64,000 nt of DNA, from contig CM057225.1 in the NCBI GenBank assembly GCA_029891385.1, positions 12,127,060 through 12,191,059 of the forward strand, written 5' to 3'. Below are positions 46,687 through 58,466 of this stretch, piece by piece; position 1 is the stretch's first letter, and every line of letters starts with the position of its first letter. Under the pieces are notes generated by a model. That model saw only the letters and a list, made by a program, of their open reading frames with translations. It was not told the DNA's origin and searched no databases. Source of the DNA: Erythroxylum novogranatense. Lineage: Eukaryota > Streptophyta > Magnoliopsida > Malpighiales > Erythroxylaceae. The position numbers and the translations under genes are program-made.

Positions 46687-48246
46687 CTTGATTTCGTTGG
46701 TTCGGAATTTGGTTCACTTGCCCCAATGGATTATTTTGACCCTCTTCACTTTCCAAACGCCGTAAATGACCTTAAATCAAGCATAATAAGGCTAATTAAT
46801 AAAAGAGTAAGATGCTGGAATTTTCTTCAACTGTAAAAACTTGAATCTAGACCAATATAACCTCACCTAAACCTTCCTATAATTCTCCTAGGCTATACCA
46901 ACATAAAACCCCCATCAAAACTACTCTAAAAGTTCAAAATTTCTCAATCCTAAACCATGAACACATGCTGGAATTTTAACAAAGCTTTCTTAATTTTGCT
47001 TCTTTCATTTTTCTATTACCAATACCTTTCAAACCACCATTATTAACCAAACTAACATCAAAACCCTTAAAATTTCGAAATCCCTTTAACCATCACGACA
47101 TCCCCTTCTATTTTCTATAGAAACCTACACAAAACTCTTTCCTTTCTCATTATTTCACTAAAACCTCATCCAATCATCCATTTAAACATGAAAGAAGATA
47201 AAACTCAAACAAACCAATCTATAATTTCGAAATCCTAACCAAACCTAATCTGATTTTTGTTTCTTCTTCCTCTTCTTACCTTCTTCTTCTACTTCTAACC
47301 ATATATTTGAAATAAGAAAGAGGAAACCTTGAATAGATAGCCAAAAATTCGAAAATTTCTTACCTAGGTTAAAACCCACGACTTCTTCTTCTTCTAAAGA
47401 TGAAATAACTCCTTCCCTTCCTCTTTTTCTTACATAAACCACGTGAATCTACCTTGCTCAAGCTTGAAACACCTTCTTCTTCCCTTCTTTCTTGATGGCC
47501 GAAACCTTCTCCTTCTTTCTCCCTTTTGATTTTCGAAAATCCACTCACTTCTCTCTTCTTTGGTGTATTTTCGTATAGCTTGAAAGATGACCTAGGTTTT
47601 GTCTTCTTCTCACTAATTCTCTATGTCAAAAACGGCAACACTTACTCCTCCTCTCAACATTTACGAGGTCACTAATAAGGTTGGTCAAAGCTTTAAAAAT
47701 TGGTCAAAGATGGAGCCTTAGGAAATTAAGAAAACCTAAGCATTTACATGAAACCTAAGCCCAAATTTTCAAGTCCAAAATTTCCTCCTTAAAACTTTTC
47801 CCAAAATTTTCATCTTCCTCTTTCCATTTCAAACTTAACTTTGTGGGCTCCCACTTAAAAGCTCATAGGCTCCATTCCTTTTCATTTAATCTTCCAAACA
47901 AACCCTAGCCCACTTAATTAATAAACCTAAAGCCTTATAACCATTTAAACAAATTCTAATTTATTCCTAACATGACCTAATTTAATAATTCTTATTCTTT
48001 GAAAATATAATACAACAATTAAAATTTAATTTAACTAAATTCCTGAAATTTAATATTATTGCTATAAATTCTAACTCTCAATTTCTTCAATTACTAATTA
48101 TTGCTCTAAAAATCCCAAATTATTCTAACCAGTCGGAAATCTAATAAAATCCTAATTACTTCAATTAATACTAGCCAAAAGATAATGAACTTCCCAATAA
48201 GTTACACAAACCTATTTAATAAAGAAGAAGGGAACGGGGTCTAACA

Positions 48247-48311
48247 CTTCATATAACTCCTTGGCACACTTTCCCACTAATGTAAAACATCTCCTTGTAG
48301 CAAACTCATAG
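48247..48311 (-). pseudogene. Element E gag fragment between solo LTRs G and J
   Basis: Only 65 bases, but in frame with both neighbours after removing J and G: VSLLQGDVLH, a stop at a Trp position, WESVPRSY. This matches the gag stretch between the N-terminal signature and the core. Confidence 0.8.
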
Positions 48312-48712
48312 TGTAGCATCCCACACCAGCAAGACCTGAACTCGATATCGATGGTGATATCCGAGTCCGTGCCTCACGAGGGTGGTATGCTAGAGCAGTC
48401 AAAACCGTTCAAATAATTAGTATAACATTTTTTTATTTTTTAAAACAATCGCGGAAATCAATAAACAGCTTGGGCCCACTCTTACACAAAAACATTCGAT
48501 TAAAACACAATTTCAGTAATCACATTACAATACAACATTTATCAATTTAGGCCCTCTACAATGACAGTACTATTCTACAGAAATTGCAGAAATACAAATC
48601 TTATACAAAAACATAATAACACTAATGCAGACGTGAACTGATCCCAACCTCGAACTCTGACTTGCCTGCAGTAATCATACCCCCGTTTCATTAACGGGGT
48701 ACTCTTCAAGTC

Positions 48713-49455
48713 CTAAAAAATATTTGTAATGTTGGGTGAGTTTGCGAAATTAGTGAGAAACCATCATCGATGGTTCACTAAACTCATGCATATTCACACA
48801 ATTCACAGAATATCACATATTATCACTTTCAGAAATATCACATGTGTTGTCATTTCACAATTATAGGCATTTCGCCTTTCACACAATCCACATTTAATCA
48901 TTCATATATGCAATGCACATGTGACACTTTTCATTTTCAGTACGTTGTTATGATCGTGCACCTGAACTGTCCCAGTAATGGGCACATTGCGTTGAGCCTG
49001 TGGCTCTGGATACATTGGGCCTGAATGCCCTGATACGTTGAGCCAGTGGCTCTGAAATACATTGGGCACGAAGCCCTGTACGTTGAGCTTAAAGCTCTGA
49101 AATACGTTGGCTGCTCCGGTCACAACTGTCATTATCTGATCATGCCTTTATGCATGAATGCACATGTCCCAATTTACATTTACAATCAGTTTACATTTCA
49201 TTGTCCAATTCCCATTCCTTCGGACCTTTAGTCTGGTATTCAGTCATAATCAATTTGCACATTCACAATCTCTTTCATTGGAGCATTCATAAAAGTTACA
49301 CACAAATAGCACTTCGATATCACATTCCAATACTTCAGACACCCGTGGTTCGAAATCAATCAAAAGCAAACACATATAACCCTCCATTAACTCCACATGG
49401 CATAAGTGCGTAATATTAAATACATATAGGTTGAGAAACCAACTAGGTTACTCAC
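48713..49455 (-). other. Putative leader intron in solo LTR J
   Basis: Minus strand: AGTGTAG followed by GTGAGTAACCTAGTTGG; ends ACAAATATTTTTTAG followed by GACTTG. Length 743. Donor string identical to D and LARD1 over 17 bases. Confidence 0.57.
48971..49097 (-). repeat. Tandem hairpin array in solo LTR J
   Basis: Six inverted repeats: CCCA/TGGG (48971), GAGCC/GGCTC (48994), GGGC/GCCC (49017), GAGCC/GGCTC (49040), GGGC/GCCC (49064) and GAGCTT/AAGCTC (49085). Starts are 21-24 bases apart; linkers on the minus strand alternate AACGTATTTCA and AATGTATTTCA. Confidence 0.82.
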
Positions 49456-50117
49456 CTACACTTCCGAGCTACTGCCTGGAAGTCTCAGCACTGTCCGTGG
49501 AATAACGATCCAACGGTGCCTCTATAACAATCAAATCATTTCCCGTTACTAAATGCACAATCAGAATAATTTAATGATGCATATGTCTGAAATAAAGGAT
49601 GTATGATGCCTATTCATGACCTTCCCAGCACAAATTCCCAATTTCCACTTTCTATTGACAAACCTAACCTTTCACTCAATTGATCAATAACGACTCATTT
49701 CATTTCAATGACCTATTACGGAATTCCACCAATTCCAATTTTAACATTCAGTTAATTTACCAAGTCATACTCATTTGGATATTCTCAAGAAAACCTCAAA
49801 ACTGGTGTCACTATTTTCTAGATCAAAATTCATCCATTATGCTCAGTTTCTACAATCTCAAAAGCATTGGATTTAATCCCAAAGTCTCACAATTATACTT
49901 CAATTATCATCAAACAATCCTTAGGTTGCAATAAAAACATATCCTTAATCTTCTTTCAACAATTAAAATCTTTCAAATTGGAATTCAAACTTTCTTTCTT
50001 CACATCAATTGTAGACCTCTTTCTCAAGTTTATAACGAATCAAGAATCAACTCAATTGGAGGTCTACACCATTAGTTATGACCCAAAAACTAAACCAAAT
50101 CAAATCAGAAAAGTATC

Positions 50118-50345
50118 TCTCGCCGCGACCAAGGAACGCTCGCCGCGGCGTCTAGAATCACTCGCCGCGACGTCAAAATGAGCTCGCCGCGGTGAACAAC
50201 TTCTTCGGGCTCACCGCGACGTATAAGGAAGGGCTCGTCGCTACGTAGATTAACACGCTCGCCGCGACGTCCAACCATTCTCGCCGCGGCGAGTAGCTGT
50301 TTGCTCGTCGCGACGAGGCCCATCAGCACACGTCGCGACGTGCGC
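50118..50345 (-). repeat. Palindrome island, solo LTR J
   Basis: About ten words such as CTCGCCGCGACC, CTCGCCGCGGCG, CTCACCGCGACG, CTCGTCGCGACGAGG and ACGTCGCGACGTGCGCGG, spaced roughly 20-30 bases. Cores CGCCGCGGCG and GTCGCGAC are palindromic. The largest island in the window. Confidence 0.8.
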
Positions 50346-50722
50346 GGCTCCGATCGTCTTCTCCGATGAATTTTTCCCATTTCTCTCACTAAAAACCTCC
50401 ATACCTCACCTATAACTACCCCAACCTTTCACAATCAAACCCATGAATGCATCAAACTCACTAATAACAACATATACAGAAATCACTTACCAAATCAAGC
50501 TTTTAATCTTCAAATCTTCCGAAAATCCTCCAACCCTTTCCTCTTTTCTCCAACACCCATGGTAAGCTTCTGAACTCTCAAAAATCATCACTCTCTCAAG
50601 GCTTCTAGTTGATCTTCAGCCACAAAGAAAGAGCAAGCACACTCTTGAAGAGAGAATCGAAAATCACTCAAGGAAGGAGAAGCCATCGTGCCCTAGGAGA
50701 GAAGGATTTCTTTTTCTCCCAA

Positions 50723-50730
50723 TTTATAAA
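50723..50730 (-). promoter_or_regulatory. Candidate TATA box, solo LTR J
   Basis: Minus strand TTTATAAATT context, about 600 bases into the LTR and upstream of island and donor. Single-motif evidence. Confidence 0.4.
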
Positions 50731-51325
50731 ACTTAAGGAATTTAAGGTAAAACAATTAAGTCTCTAGTCTTTTTCCTCACAATACGTATAAATCTCTTTC
50801 TCTTTTCAGTTTCGTTCCCAGTCCAATTCATCTCCAAATTTCAATGGCTCGTCATATTAATTCCTAAAATCTTAAATATAATTTTTCCATAGCCATTAGA
50901 CAGTCATTTCAGTCCTATAAAATCGATCGGTCCGTCACTCGGAGGATTTTTCGGTCCGGACTTTTTCTCCCGAATTTCTAGAAAATTTCCTAAGGGTCAT
51001 TATCAACTGACGGTCACTCTAAAACATTTCCAATTCAACTATTCAGACCCAATTGTTCCATAATTCTCAACCAAATTCACAATCAAACATAATTATCTCG
51101 AAAATCACAAATCATATCATATTCCCAATAAATCATAAATCATATCATTTTCACAATTAACTGCCAGGAATGCCAGGAATGCATGTACCTATATGTGCAT
51201 GTGCCAATTGACTCATTCCTCTAAAATTAGAGGTCAAATAAATGCTTAATCAAAATATGCAATGCAAATTACTAGCCTATCCTAATAGACCAATTTACCC
51301 TTCCCATCGGGGACGGGATATTACA

Positions 51326-51800
51326 CACAGCATATTCAACTTTCTCCTCATCTTCACAGTCCATCTGCTCTAATATCCTTACGGTCTTCCTCAACCCGAT
51401 CTCAGCTTCTTTGGGATCAATGGTCCCATAAAATTCTAGAGCCCCATACTTTCTCAGTTCGTCAAACTGCTTCCTCTTTTTAGCTGGGTCAGAGCAAAAG
51501 ATTGCACATCTGTCCCATAGCTTGGACAAATGCCTGAGTGAAGGCTTGGAGCAATCTCGGATCCAATGGGCTCACTATTTTGCCTTACAGACTTTTGTCC
51601 TGGACAATCTCGAATCCAATATCCTGGATAAACGTCTGAGTCTGTGATCGAATGGGCTCACTATTTTGCCCTATGGAAGCCTCAACATTTCCTGGGGCTA
51701 TTGACTCATCAGTACTCTCCTCTCTTAGCAAAGAGTTAGGTGCAATCGATCCTTGCAATATTCCTTGGATCCTTCTATGAGGAGGTATATCACTCCTTCA
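51326..51800 (-). pseudogene. Element E gag N-terminal region
   Basis: Minus-strand reading includes RKQFDELRKYGALEFYGTID, PKEAEIGLRKTVRILEQMDC and EDEEKVEYAV, matching the gag start of D (FYGRIDPAEAEIWLERIEQI). The start codon is not identifiable; 51530-51800 carries repeated ATTGGGCTCACTATTTTGCC-like text and a duplicated segment with stops. It continues in frame at 48311 after removal of J. Confidence 0.83.
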
Positions 51801-51962
51801 ATAGAAACACTAATGGTTAGGTCACCTTTTATCTTAATCCTATTTCCTAGATGTGTGCATGATATGCATGTCATTTAATGCAAACAATTAATCACATAGC
51901 ACACAATTTATCTTACCATGCACTCTGAGCTTAGGAAAAACCTAAGCGCTGATACTACAAGA
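51801..51962 (-). other. Element E leader and decayed primer-binding site
   Basis: Minus strand TAGTATCAGCGCT at 51957-51945 is a mutated form of TGGTATCAGAGCC, five bases after the LTR edge plus two changes. The following leader to about 51810 is homologous to 18011-18145 of A. Confidence 0.8.
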
Positions 51963-52908
51963 TGTTGGGCCCCGTCTCCAGAACCCAACTATCGATCCAA
52001 AGCTATAAGCATGAGTGGAATACCTTGTAGGATTATTTCAATGAACCCCTCACTTCATTTCCGTCACTCTTTTTGGATTCAATAACAAGGGTTATCAATT
52101 TCTATGCAAAGTTAGAACGATATGTTAGGAATCTATCTCTTCAAGAATCACCTCATTTGGAGGTTGAATGATGAAGTTATAGCCAAAAGAATCCAACATG
52201 TTTATGTCTTTAATCATTTTATACCTGTCTTGGCGCATTTGCCATAACTTTTGCTACAGATGTCGATTGATGTCATTTTTGGATGGTTTGAAAGAGAATT
52301 TCGAGATCTACAAATTTCATACAGAACTCAAAGTGAGATTCTGCATCTAAAATAGCAAAAATCTCAATTTATTGTAGCTATCCCGTGAATGTCTGTTTAA
52401 TGAACATAGACTAGCATGGGAGCTATTTTTCACCTGAGAAGGTCCGTTAAATGGACATTGGCAAGGAAGAGGGTCTTTTATCACTCGAGAAGGTTCGTTT
52501 AACAGACTTAATGTCCGTTAAATGGACATCGGAGTTCCCTAAACTCCTCCAATACCTCTCCAATGCTTCCAACATCCTTTCTAACACCATAATCTCCCCA
52601 AATCTAACCCTTCTAGTGTAAAACCACTTCATATCTATTTCACCACTACATAGATCCCATTAACACTTGAATCTCAACTCCAAAAGATTCATCACATGTA
52701 ATTTTTCCAACTCCAACATGCTATTCTAACGCCAACAACAATTTGCAATCTCAATAACAGAAAATGCACATCCATCATACTCAAACTTTAAAATAATATA
52801 ATCATACACAAAAGGAACTTTACAAGTTCTCATTCTCATTTCTAAACAAAATGAACGTTTGACAAGCTTTACTTACATATCAACATACCCATCAACTTAA
52901 TACAAAAT

Positions 52909-55900
52909 TGTTGGGACCCGATCTCGGAACCGGATCCCAACCAGAAAACAAAAACGAAAAAAAAAATGAAAAGCTAATCGGAAGCAAAACCGAAGAACGA
53001 CGAATCGAATAGAAATCGAAATCGAAGCAAACAAAGTGTTCAATCGAACCGAATCAAATTTCTGACATCCGTAGCGTATATCTTCGAAAACAAAAATCAC
53101 GTTGGAAACTCTAAGACTAAAACTATCTGAAATCCGGTATAGTTCAAACAAAACCGGTATAAAAAAAATTTCAAACTCTTTCATTTCTCCCATCTTTATT
53201 CATCCTTATTCAAAACCAACAAAACTAATCCATATTCAATTTCCCGATCAAAATTTCCATTTGGACAATCATCCATTCGAAACTCAATTTCCTTTGCCAT
53301 AATATTCCATAATCTCAAACTACTAAATTTCTCTATAATCTCAAATTACTAGATTTCTCTATAATCAAGCATATCTTAAACTTATCTTTAAAACTCTTAT
53401 TCTAATTTTCCTTTGCCATACACAATTTAACGAAATTTCGGCAGCATAACGGCTGCATTTTCAACAACCCAAAAATCTGCAAATAGCGAAACACACTTCT
53501 ATAAACCAAAACAACCCACACACATTTCATCAGACCTCCTGTCTGGAATCCCAGCATAACAAACACAAGTCTAGGCCTAAACACTTCAATATTCTCAATC
53601 ATCAATCAGTATCCTCGGACCTCCCGTCCAGAACCCAAAACAAAATCATATCCAATCTCAACCACATTCACATTTATATACAATCCATAATTTACTTACA
53701 TAATCCAATTCCATAATCATACACAACTCAATTCTATACATAAAGACATCATTCATATCCATATCCATACTTCAATCCCAATATCAAAATCCAAAGTTAT
53801 ACATATTACAAAATATGCAAAAGTCGAACTAATGACTTGACCGTCTTCCATCCGATCTCCCGCTCGAATACCTAGAGATGGGGATGAAAGGGGGGGTGAG
53901 CTGAAATAGCTCATCGATAACATATTTATAAATTGAAAAATAAGGAAAAATCATTTCTTCAAAAACTTATTTCCTTTAAACTTTTTAAAACATTTATACT
54001 GAAATTTCCAAACTTTTCACAATTTCAAACCTCAAATTGTTCATTCCTCGAAAATTCCAAATCTTTTCAAGATTCGTAAGTATAATCGAAAACATGACTG
54101 CAAGCAAATATTAATGCATCACGTTATAAAGAAACCAAAAAGCACATAACATTTCAGAATGGTTTGGTTTTGGTCCAAACGGAACGTACTGCACATTCCT
54201 GCATAGCGGTCCTGTGCAGCCGTAAACTTAAGCGAGTCCGAAATCGGAGCTCCAGTGCCACTAGCGGGCAAGCGGGAGAAGCCTTTCAAAATGAGACAGT
54301 GCACTGACTCTATCTTATGGGACCTAACCAAACCCATATAACACATAATTCATACTTGAAACTCGAAACGCCCGAAGGCATATTTCAAAAACTTTGTTTT
54401 CATATTATGACATATCAAACAAATTGACATTTACAATTTCACATAATTACACATAGCAATTCTCAATTATTCCAAACATAGAAATGCCACACCTAGAACG
54501 ATTTTATCAAATCATTCAAAATATTGAATTTAATCATTGTAGACATTTCTTATATACTTCAAACATAGTGAATGATAATTTCTTAAAATCATTCCAAAAG
54601 CAATAAATTTAATCATTCGGAAATTTAAAAGCAACTTCAATTTCAAAAGGACATTTTCAATTCCACTCAAACCTCAAATCATTTTCTTCTTCATATGAAG
54701 TCATATTTCATCATTTAACAATCTTTTTTTTCAACCTCATAACTTCTTAATCCTAAGTCCAAAAGTGACAATTTATATATCAATGGAAAGATCTAAATAT
54801 GAACTACAATCTTCAAGAAGACCTTTTGGTCAAATTCTAACTCTATGAGGGATAACACTTCACTTAAAGTTTCTGCCCACAATGACAGCATGAACAGTAA
54901 CTGCATTTCTCCGAACCTTATAACTTCTTAATCCTAAGTCCAACATTTGCATACATACCTCAATGGAAAGATGAAAAGATGCTTTACAAATTTCATGAGG
55001 GAGCAAAAATCAATTCAACCATTAAAAGGGGTAAAAACTTGTTCAAAGTTGCTGCCTAGAATGACCAATGGAACTGTATCCATGAATAGTAACAATAATG
55101 TTTCAAACTTCATAACTTCTTATTCCTAACTTCAAACAAGGCATATCAAACCTCTATGGAAAGATATAAACATATGTTACAAACTTCCAGAAGACCCCCC
55201 AATCTAATTGAAGCTCTAAGAGGGTCTAAAACCTAAGTGAAGTTTCTGTCAAATTTTGCAAAAATTTTGACAGCACCTCCTTTCAAAATTTAACTAGCCA
55301 ATCTTCAATTTTCTCATCCAAACCTCATATACTTGCACAAAACCACTTCAATCTCCATCATCTTCAATCTCCCAACTCCAAATCAATTTCAAATAATCCC
55401 TAAAACTATCTCAAAGTGGCAGCAACCCCAAATTACTCATTCATCCTTTTTCTACCTTCACTTTCCACATGAATTAACCTCAAAATATCTCTAAATACAT
55501 TCCCCAAATTCTACTTCATCATCAACAATCAACCGAACAAAAATACATATTCATATAACACCTTTCATACTTGAAATCAAAATGCCCGGAGGCACCTTTT
55601 TAAAAAACTAAAATCTTATACTCATATTCTAATCAAACACAAATTCATTCAAATGTCACAACTTCAATCCAATTCACATAACATAACACATTCTCAAACA
55701 TTCAAGAATGCAACATTTAGCAATTATTAAAAAATTCAAACACAATGATTCAATTTTATCAAAAAATTCAAAAATCAATGAATGTCACAATTATCAATTC
55801 ATTCATAAATAAAGAATTTCAGATAATTTTTTTCCACTTTATCAAAAAAATTTAAAACAATAATTTTAATCATTCGGAAATCATAATTTCAAACATTAAT

Positions 55901-58330
55901 CATTTTTCAAACATTTACATAAACGATAGTTTATCAAAAACCCAATTTTTGCTTTCTTTAATTTTCGAAAATTCATATATAGCTTACAAATCGAAATATA
56001 AATATGCTACCCACCTCAATTTCATGCTAGAAACTTGATCCACACTTCAATTCTCCAAAGCCTTTCTTCTTTCCTCCAATTTAAAATTTCCTAAGCCATA
56101 AACATCCAAATTCAACATCATAAAAATCATAATCCTCAAAATTAAGTTAAGAATTCACAAATTCATCATAATTTCAAGCCTTCTAAATCAACAATGTCCA
56201 AAACCCCAAATCATACAAATTGGGCATAAACCCTAATTTTCAATTATCCAAAATTGAACATCATCATAACATAATCACTTAAATTAACCTTGGAAAACTC
56301 TATCCCATAACAATCTTAAGCCAAATAAACCAAGATCTCATCACAAATTAACAACATCTCTTACCTTCTTCCTTCTCTCATTTTCAGACTTCTTGGTACC
56401 TTTGGCAAGCTTTCACCTTCTTCTTCACCTTTCCCTTTGAAAAGCAACAAAAACCCCTCAAGAATCTTGGACAAAACTGAACCTTAGAAGTTCTCCCTTC
56501 TTCTTCTCCACCATCGGCTTCCACTTCTCTTCTTCTCTCTTCGTTCTTCTCCTCTTTTGTTTCTTATTTTCGTAACTCTTTGCCTTTCTCCTTCTCTAAA
56601 CACGACAGTCCACTTAAATCCCTTGCCATGTCATTAAAATGAGAGCCCAATTGACCATCGTGTCCCTCCATTAAAAGCCTTGCAACATAACTCTTTAAGT
56701 GATGTACCCAATATGCCCCTAACTTCATGCTACTTTAGGACAATTTCTAATCATCAATTTGAAAGAATTTACCAAAACTTCCTTCTATAGAAATGATCCT
56801 CTATGTCTTAATTTTATAATTCCACAAAAATCATTTAATTTGGTGCACTATACCAAGAGTTATAGTCCAAATATTGCGGATGGTCATTATGTTGAATTTT
56901 CTAGCACTTTACTTCCCTCCGAAAATTGACAATCTTAGAGGCTGAAATAAAATTTACTTTCTTCAGACAAATTGTAGTTTTATTGCTCTAGTTTAATTCA
57001 GAACAAGAATCACCTCATTTGGATAACTAGAACAACAATTATGGCCAAAATACTGACAACACTTATCAGTCCAAGACTGAACACTAAACCCGACTTCAAT
57101 TCAGAAATTGAAAGTCTTAGGGGCTAAATTAAAATTCGATTCCTTCATATGACTTGTAGCCCCATGTCTCAATTTTATTTTGCCTCAAGAATCAACTTAA
57201 TTGGATCTCTACAGATCGATAATTCACCAAAATACTGAACCATGTTCAGAAAATTGTCAACTCACTTTGATTAAATCAATCTCTTTCAATTTAATCTCAA
57301 AAATTATAAAATTCCCATCATGATGTAGATAATTGTCTTAGGAATCCAACGCTTCAAAAATCAAGTCAATCGAATGTCGAACAGAGAAATTAGAAGCAAA
57401 AGATTGAGAGAGGGGCAGGGAAATAAGGCAAAAATTCATGCACTAGTCGACTAGTCGAAGGTTACTAGTCGACTAGGTTATGTACAGTGACTAATCTGGA
57501 CAACTCTGCTCTTATTCTTCCGACATTCCAACTTTCATAATTCATAACTCTTGATACTGAATGCTAAATTTGACAAATTTGGTGTCGATGGAAAGATAAA
57601 AGGAAGTTCTACAACTTCCATGAAGAACTCAAAAATCAATTCCACCTCTAAAAGGGTCAAAAACCTAGTCAAAGTTACTGCCCTGTTAAACATCAGCTAA
57701 ACAAACTCCAAACTTTCAAATTTCATATCATCCAATTCCCACATCCAAAAATTGCATACTTTATAACGTCGGAAAGATTGACAGACAAGCTACAACTTTC
57801 ATGAAGACCATTTACTCCAATTCAGACTAAATCCGTACGATGAGTGACCTCAAAGACGAGTACACGCAAATGTATACTTAAAGATATTTTTACAAAACAA
57901 ACTTTGACTGATCATAACTTTTACTCTCGATATCGAAAAATATCAAACTTTATGGCGACGGAAAGCTCTTAACATAAGTTACAAGTTTCATGAAGATTAT
58001 TTTCTCAAATTTGGCCTAAATCAAAAAATTAACTCTCTATGACCAAAAAGTCAAACTTTTCTTAATTCTTCATATTCTCACTCTTTTCTCTTTATTTCTT
58101 AAATTTTTAACTCCATTAAAGCAATTTATTCACTAACAATTTCATTTAAATTTCAGAAGCCATATTAGGCCATACCATAACATAAACCTCAATAACAAAA
58201 GCATTTTTCGCCTATCTTAATCTCATCTAACTATTCACATTCAAAAAAATTTTTTATTTATTCATTCTACTTTCCTCATTTTCATGTCACTTGACACTTC
58301 AAAATTTCAAGGAAAGTTCGGGGTCCAACA
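52909..58330 (-). mobile_element. Solo LTR H, 5.42 kb, class II, in 5' LTR of E
   Basis: TGTTGGGACCCGATC ... GGGGTCCAACA, flanked by perfect AAAAT (52904-52908, 58331-58335). Unusually long for a solo LTR, explained in part by an internal direct duplication (about 54340-54700 against 55560-56020). It carries two triplets of the roughly 180-bp module (54784/54964/55157 and 57589/57780/57959), the class II block (54238-54282), an intron-like segment (53872-56014) and a small island of ACTAGTCGACTAGTCGA words (57440-57478). No coding region; short open frames are chance. Confidence 0.87.
53872..56014 (-). other. Putative leader intron in solo LTR H, enlarged
   Basis: Minus strand: TTGAG followed by GTGGGTAGCATATT; the acceptor is TTCATCCCCATCTCTAG followed by GTATTC. 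Length 2143, three times the others, because of the duplication. A decayed second donor (GATTTGAG followed by GTTTGAG) lies near 54673 at the duplicated position. If 54673 were the real donor, length would be about 800. Confidence 0.4.
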
Positions 58331-58466
58331 AAAATACAAAAGGATGCTCAGGTTTGATATACCTATAAAGCTATCCTAATTAGTCACTAACTTAACACAA
58401 AAGACTCCTAGCTATCTTGGAGTTTCCAAATGCCTTGCAAGGATCTCTAATCTTCCTGTTCTGCAC

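Larger units (their letters stand above)
36782..48246 (-). mobile_element. Solo LTR G, 3.70 kb, class II, split by element C
   Basis: Begins TGTTGGAACCCC and ends GGGGTCTAACA on +, flanked by CTTCA (36777-36781, 48247-48251). Two blocks, 36782-36980 and 44740-48246, are separated by element C. Minus orientation is inferred from the class II block (46279-46323), which is reversed relative to element A, and from the donor/acceptor order (46686 to 46015). No coding region, so a solo LTR. The open frame at 46262-46765 spans intron-like AT-rich sequence and is not a gene. Confidence 0.88.
48312..51325 (-). mobile_element. Solo LTR J, 3.01 kb, class I, in gag of E
   Basis: TGTAGCATCCCACACC ... GGGACGGGATATTACA on +, the reverse of a LARD1/D-like LTR. 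Flanks CATAG (48307-48311) and CACAG (51326-51330) form a 5-bp duplication with one mismatch; continuity of the gag frame of E confirms the boundaries. It has an intron-like segment (48713-49455), hairpin array (48971-49097), palindrome island (50118-50345) and TATA candidate (50723-50730). No coding region. Confidence 0.88.

Noticed and set aside
46262..46765. Open frame of 167 codons on +
   Set aside because: Lies antisense across the intron-like part of solo LTR G, has no recognisable domain and low-complexity AT-rich codons.
50118..50345. CpG island of a host gene promoter
   Set aside because: Contained entirely within solo LTR J, bounded by a target duplication, with no gene beside it; similar islands occur in other LTRs.
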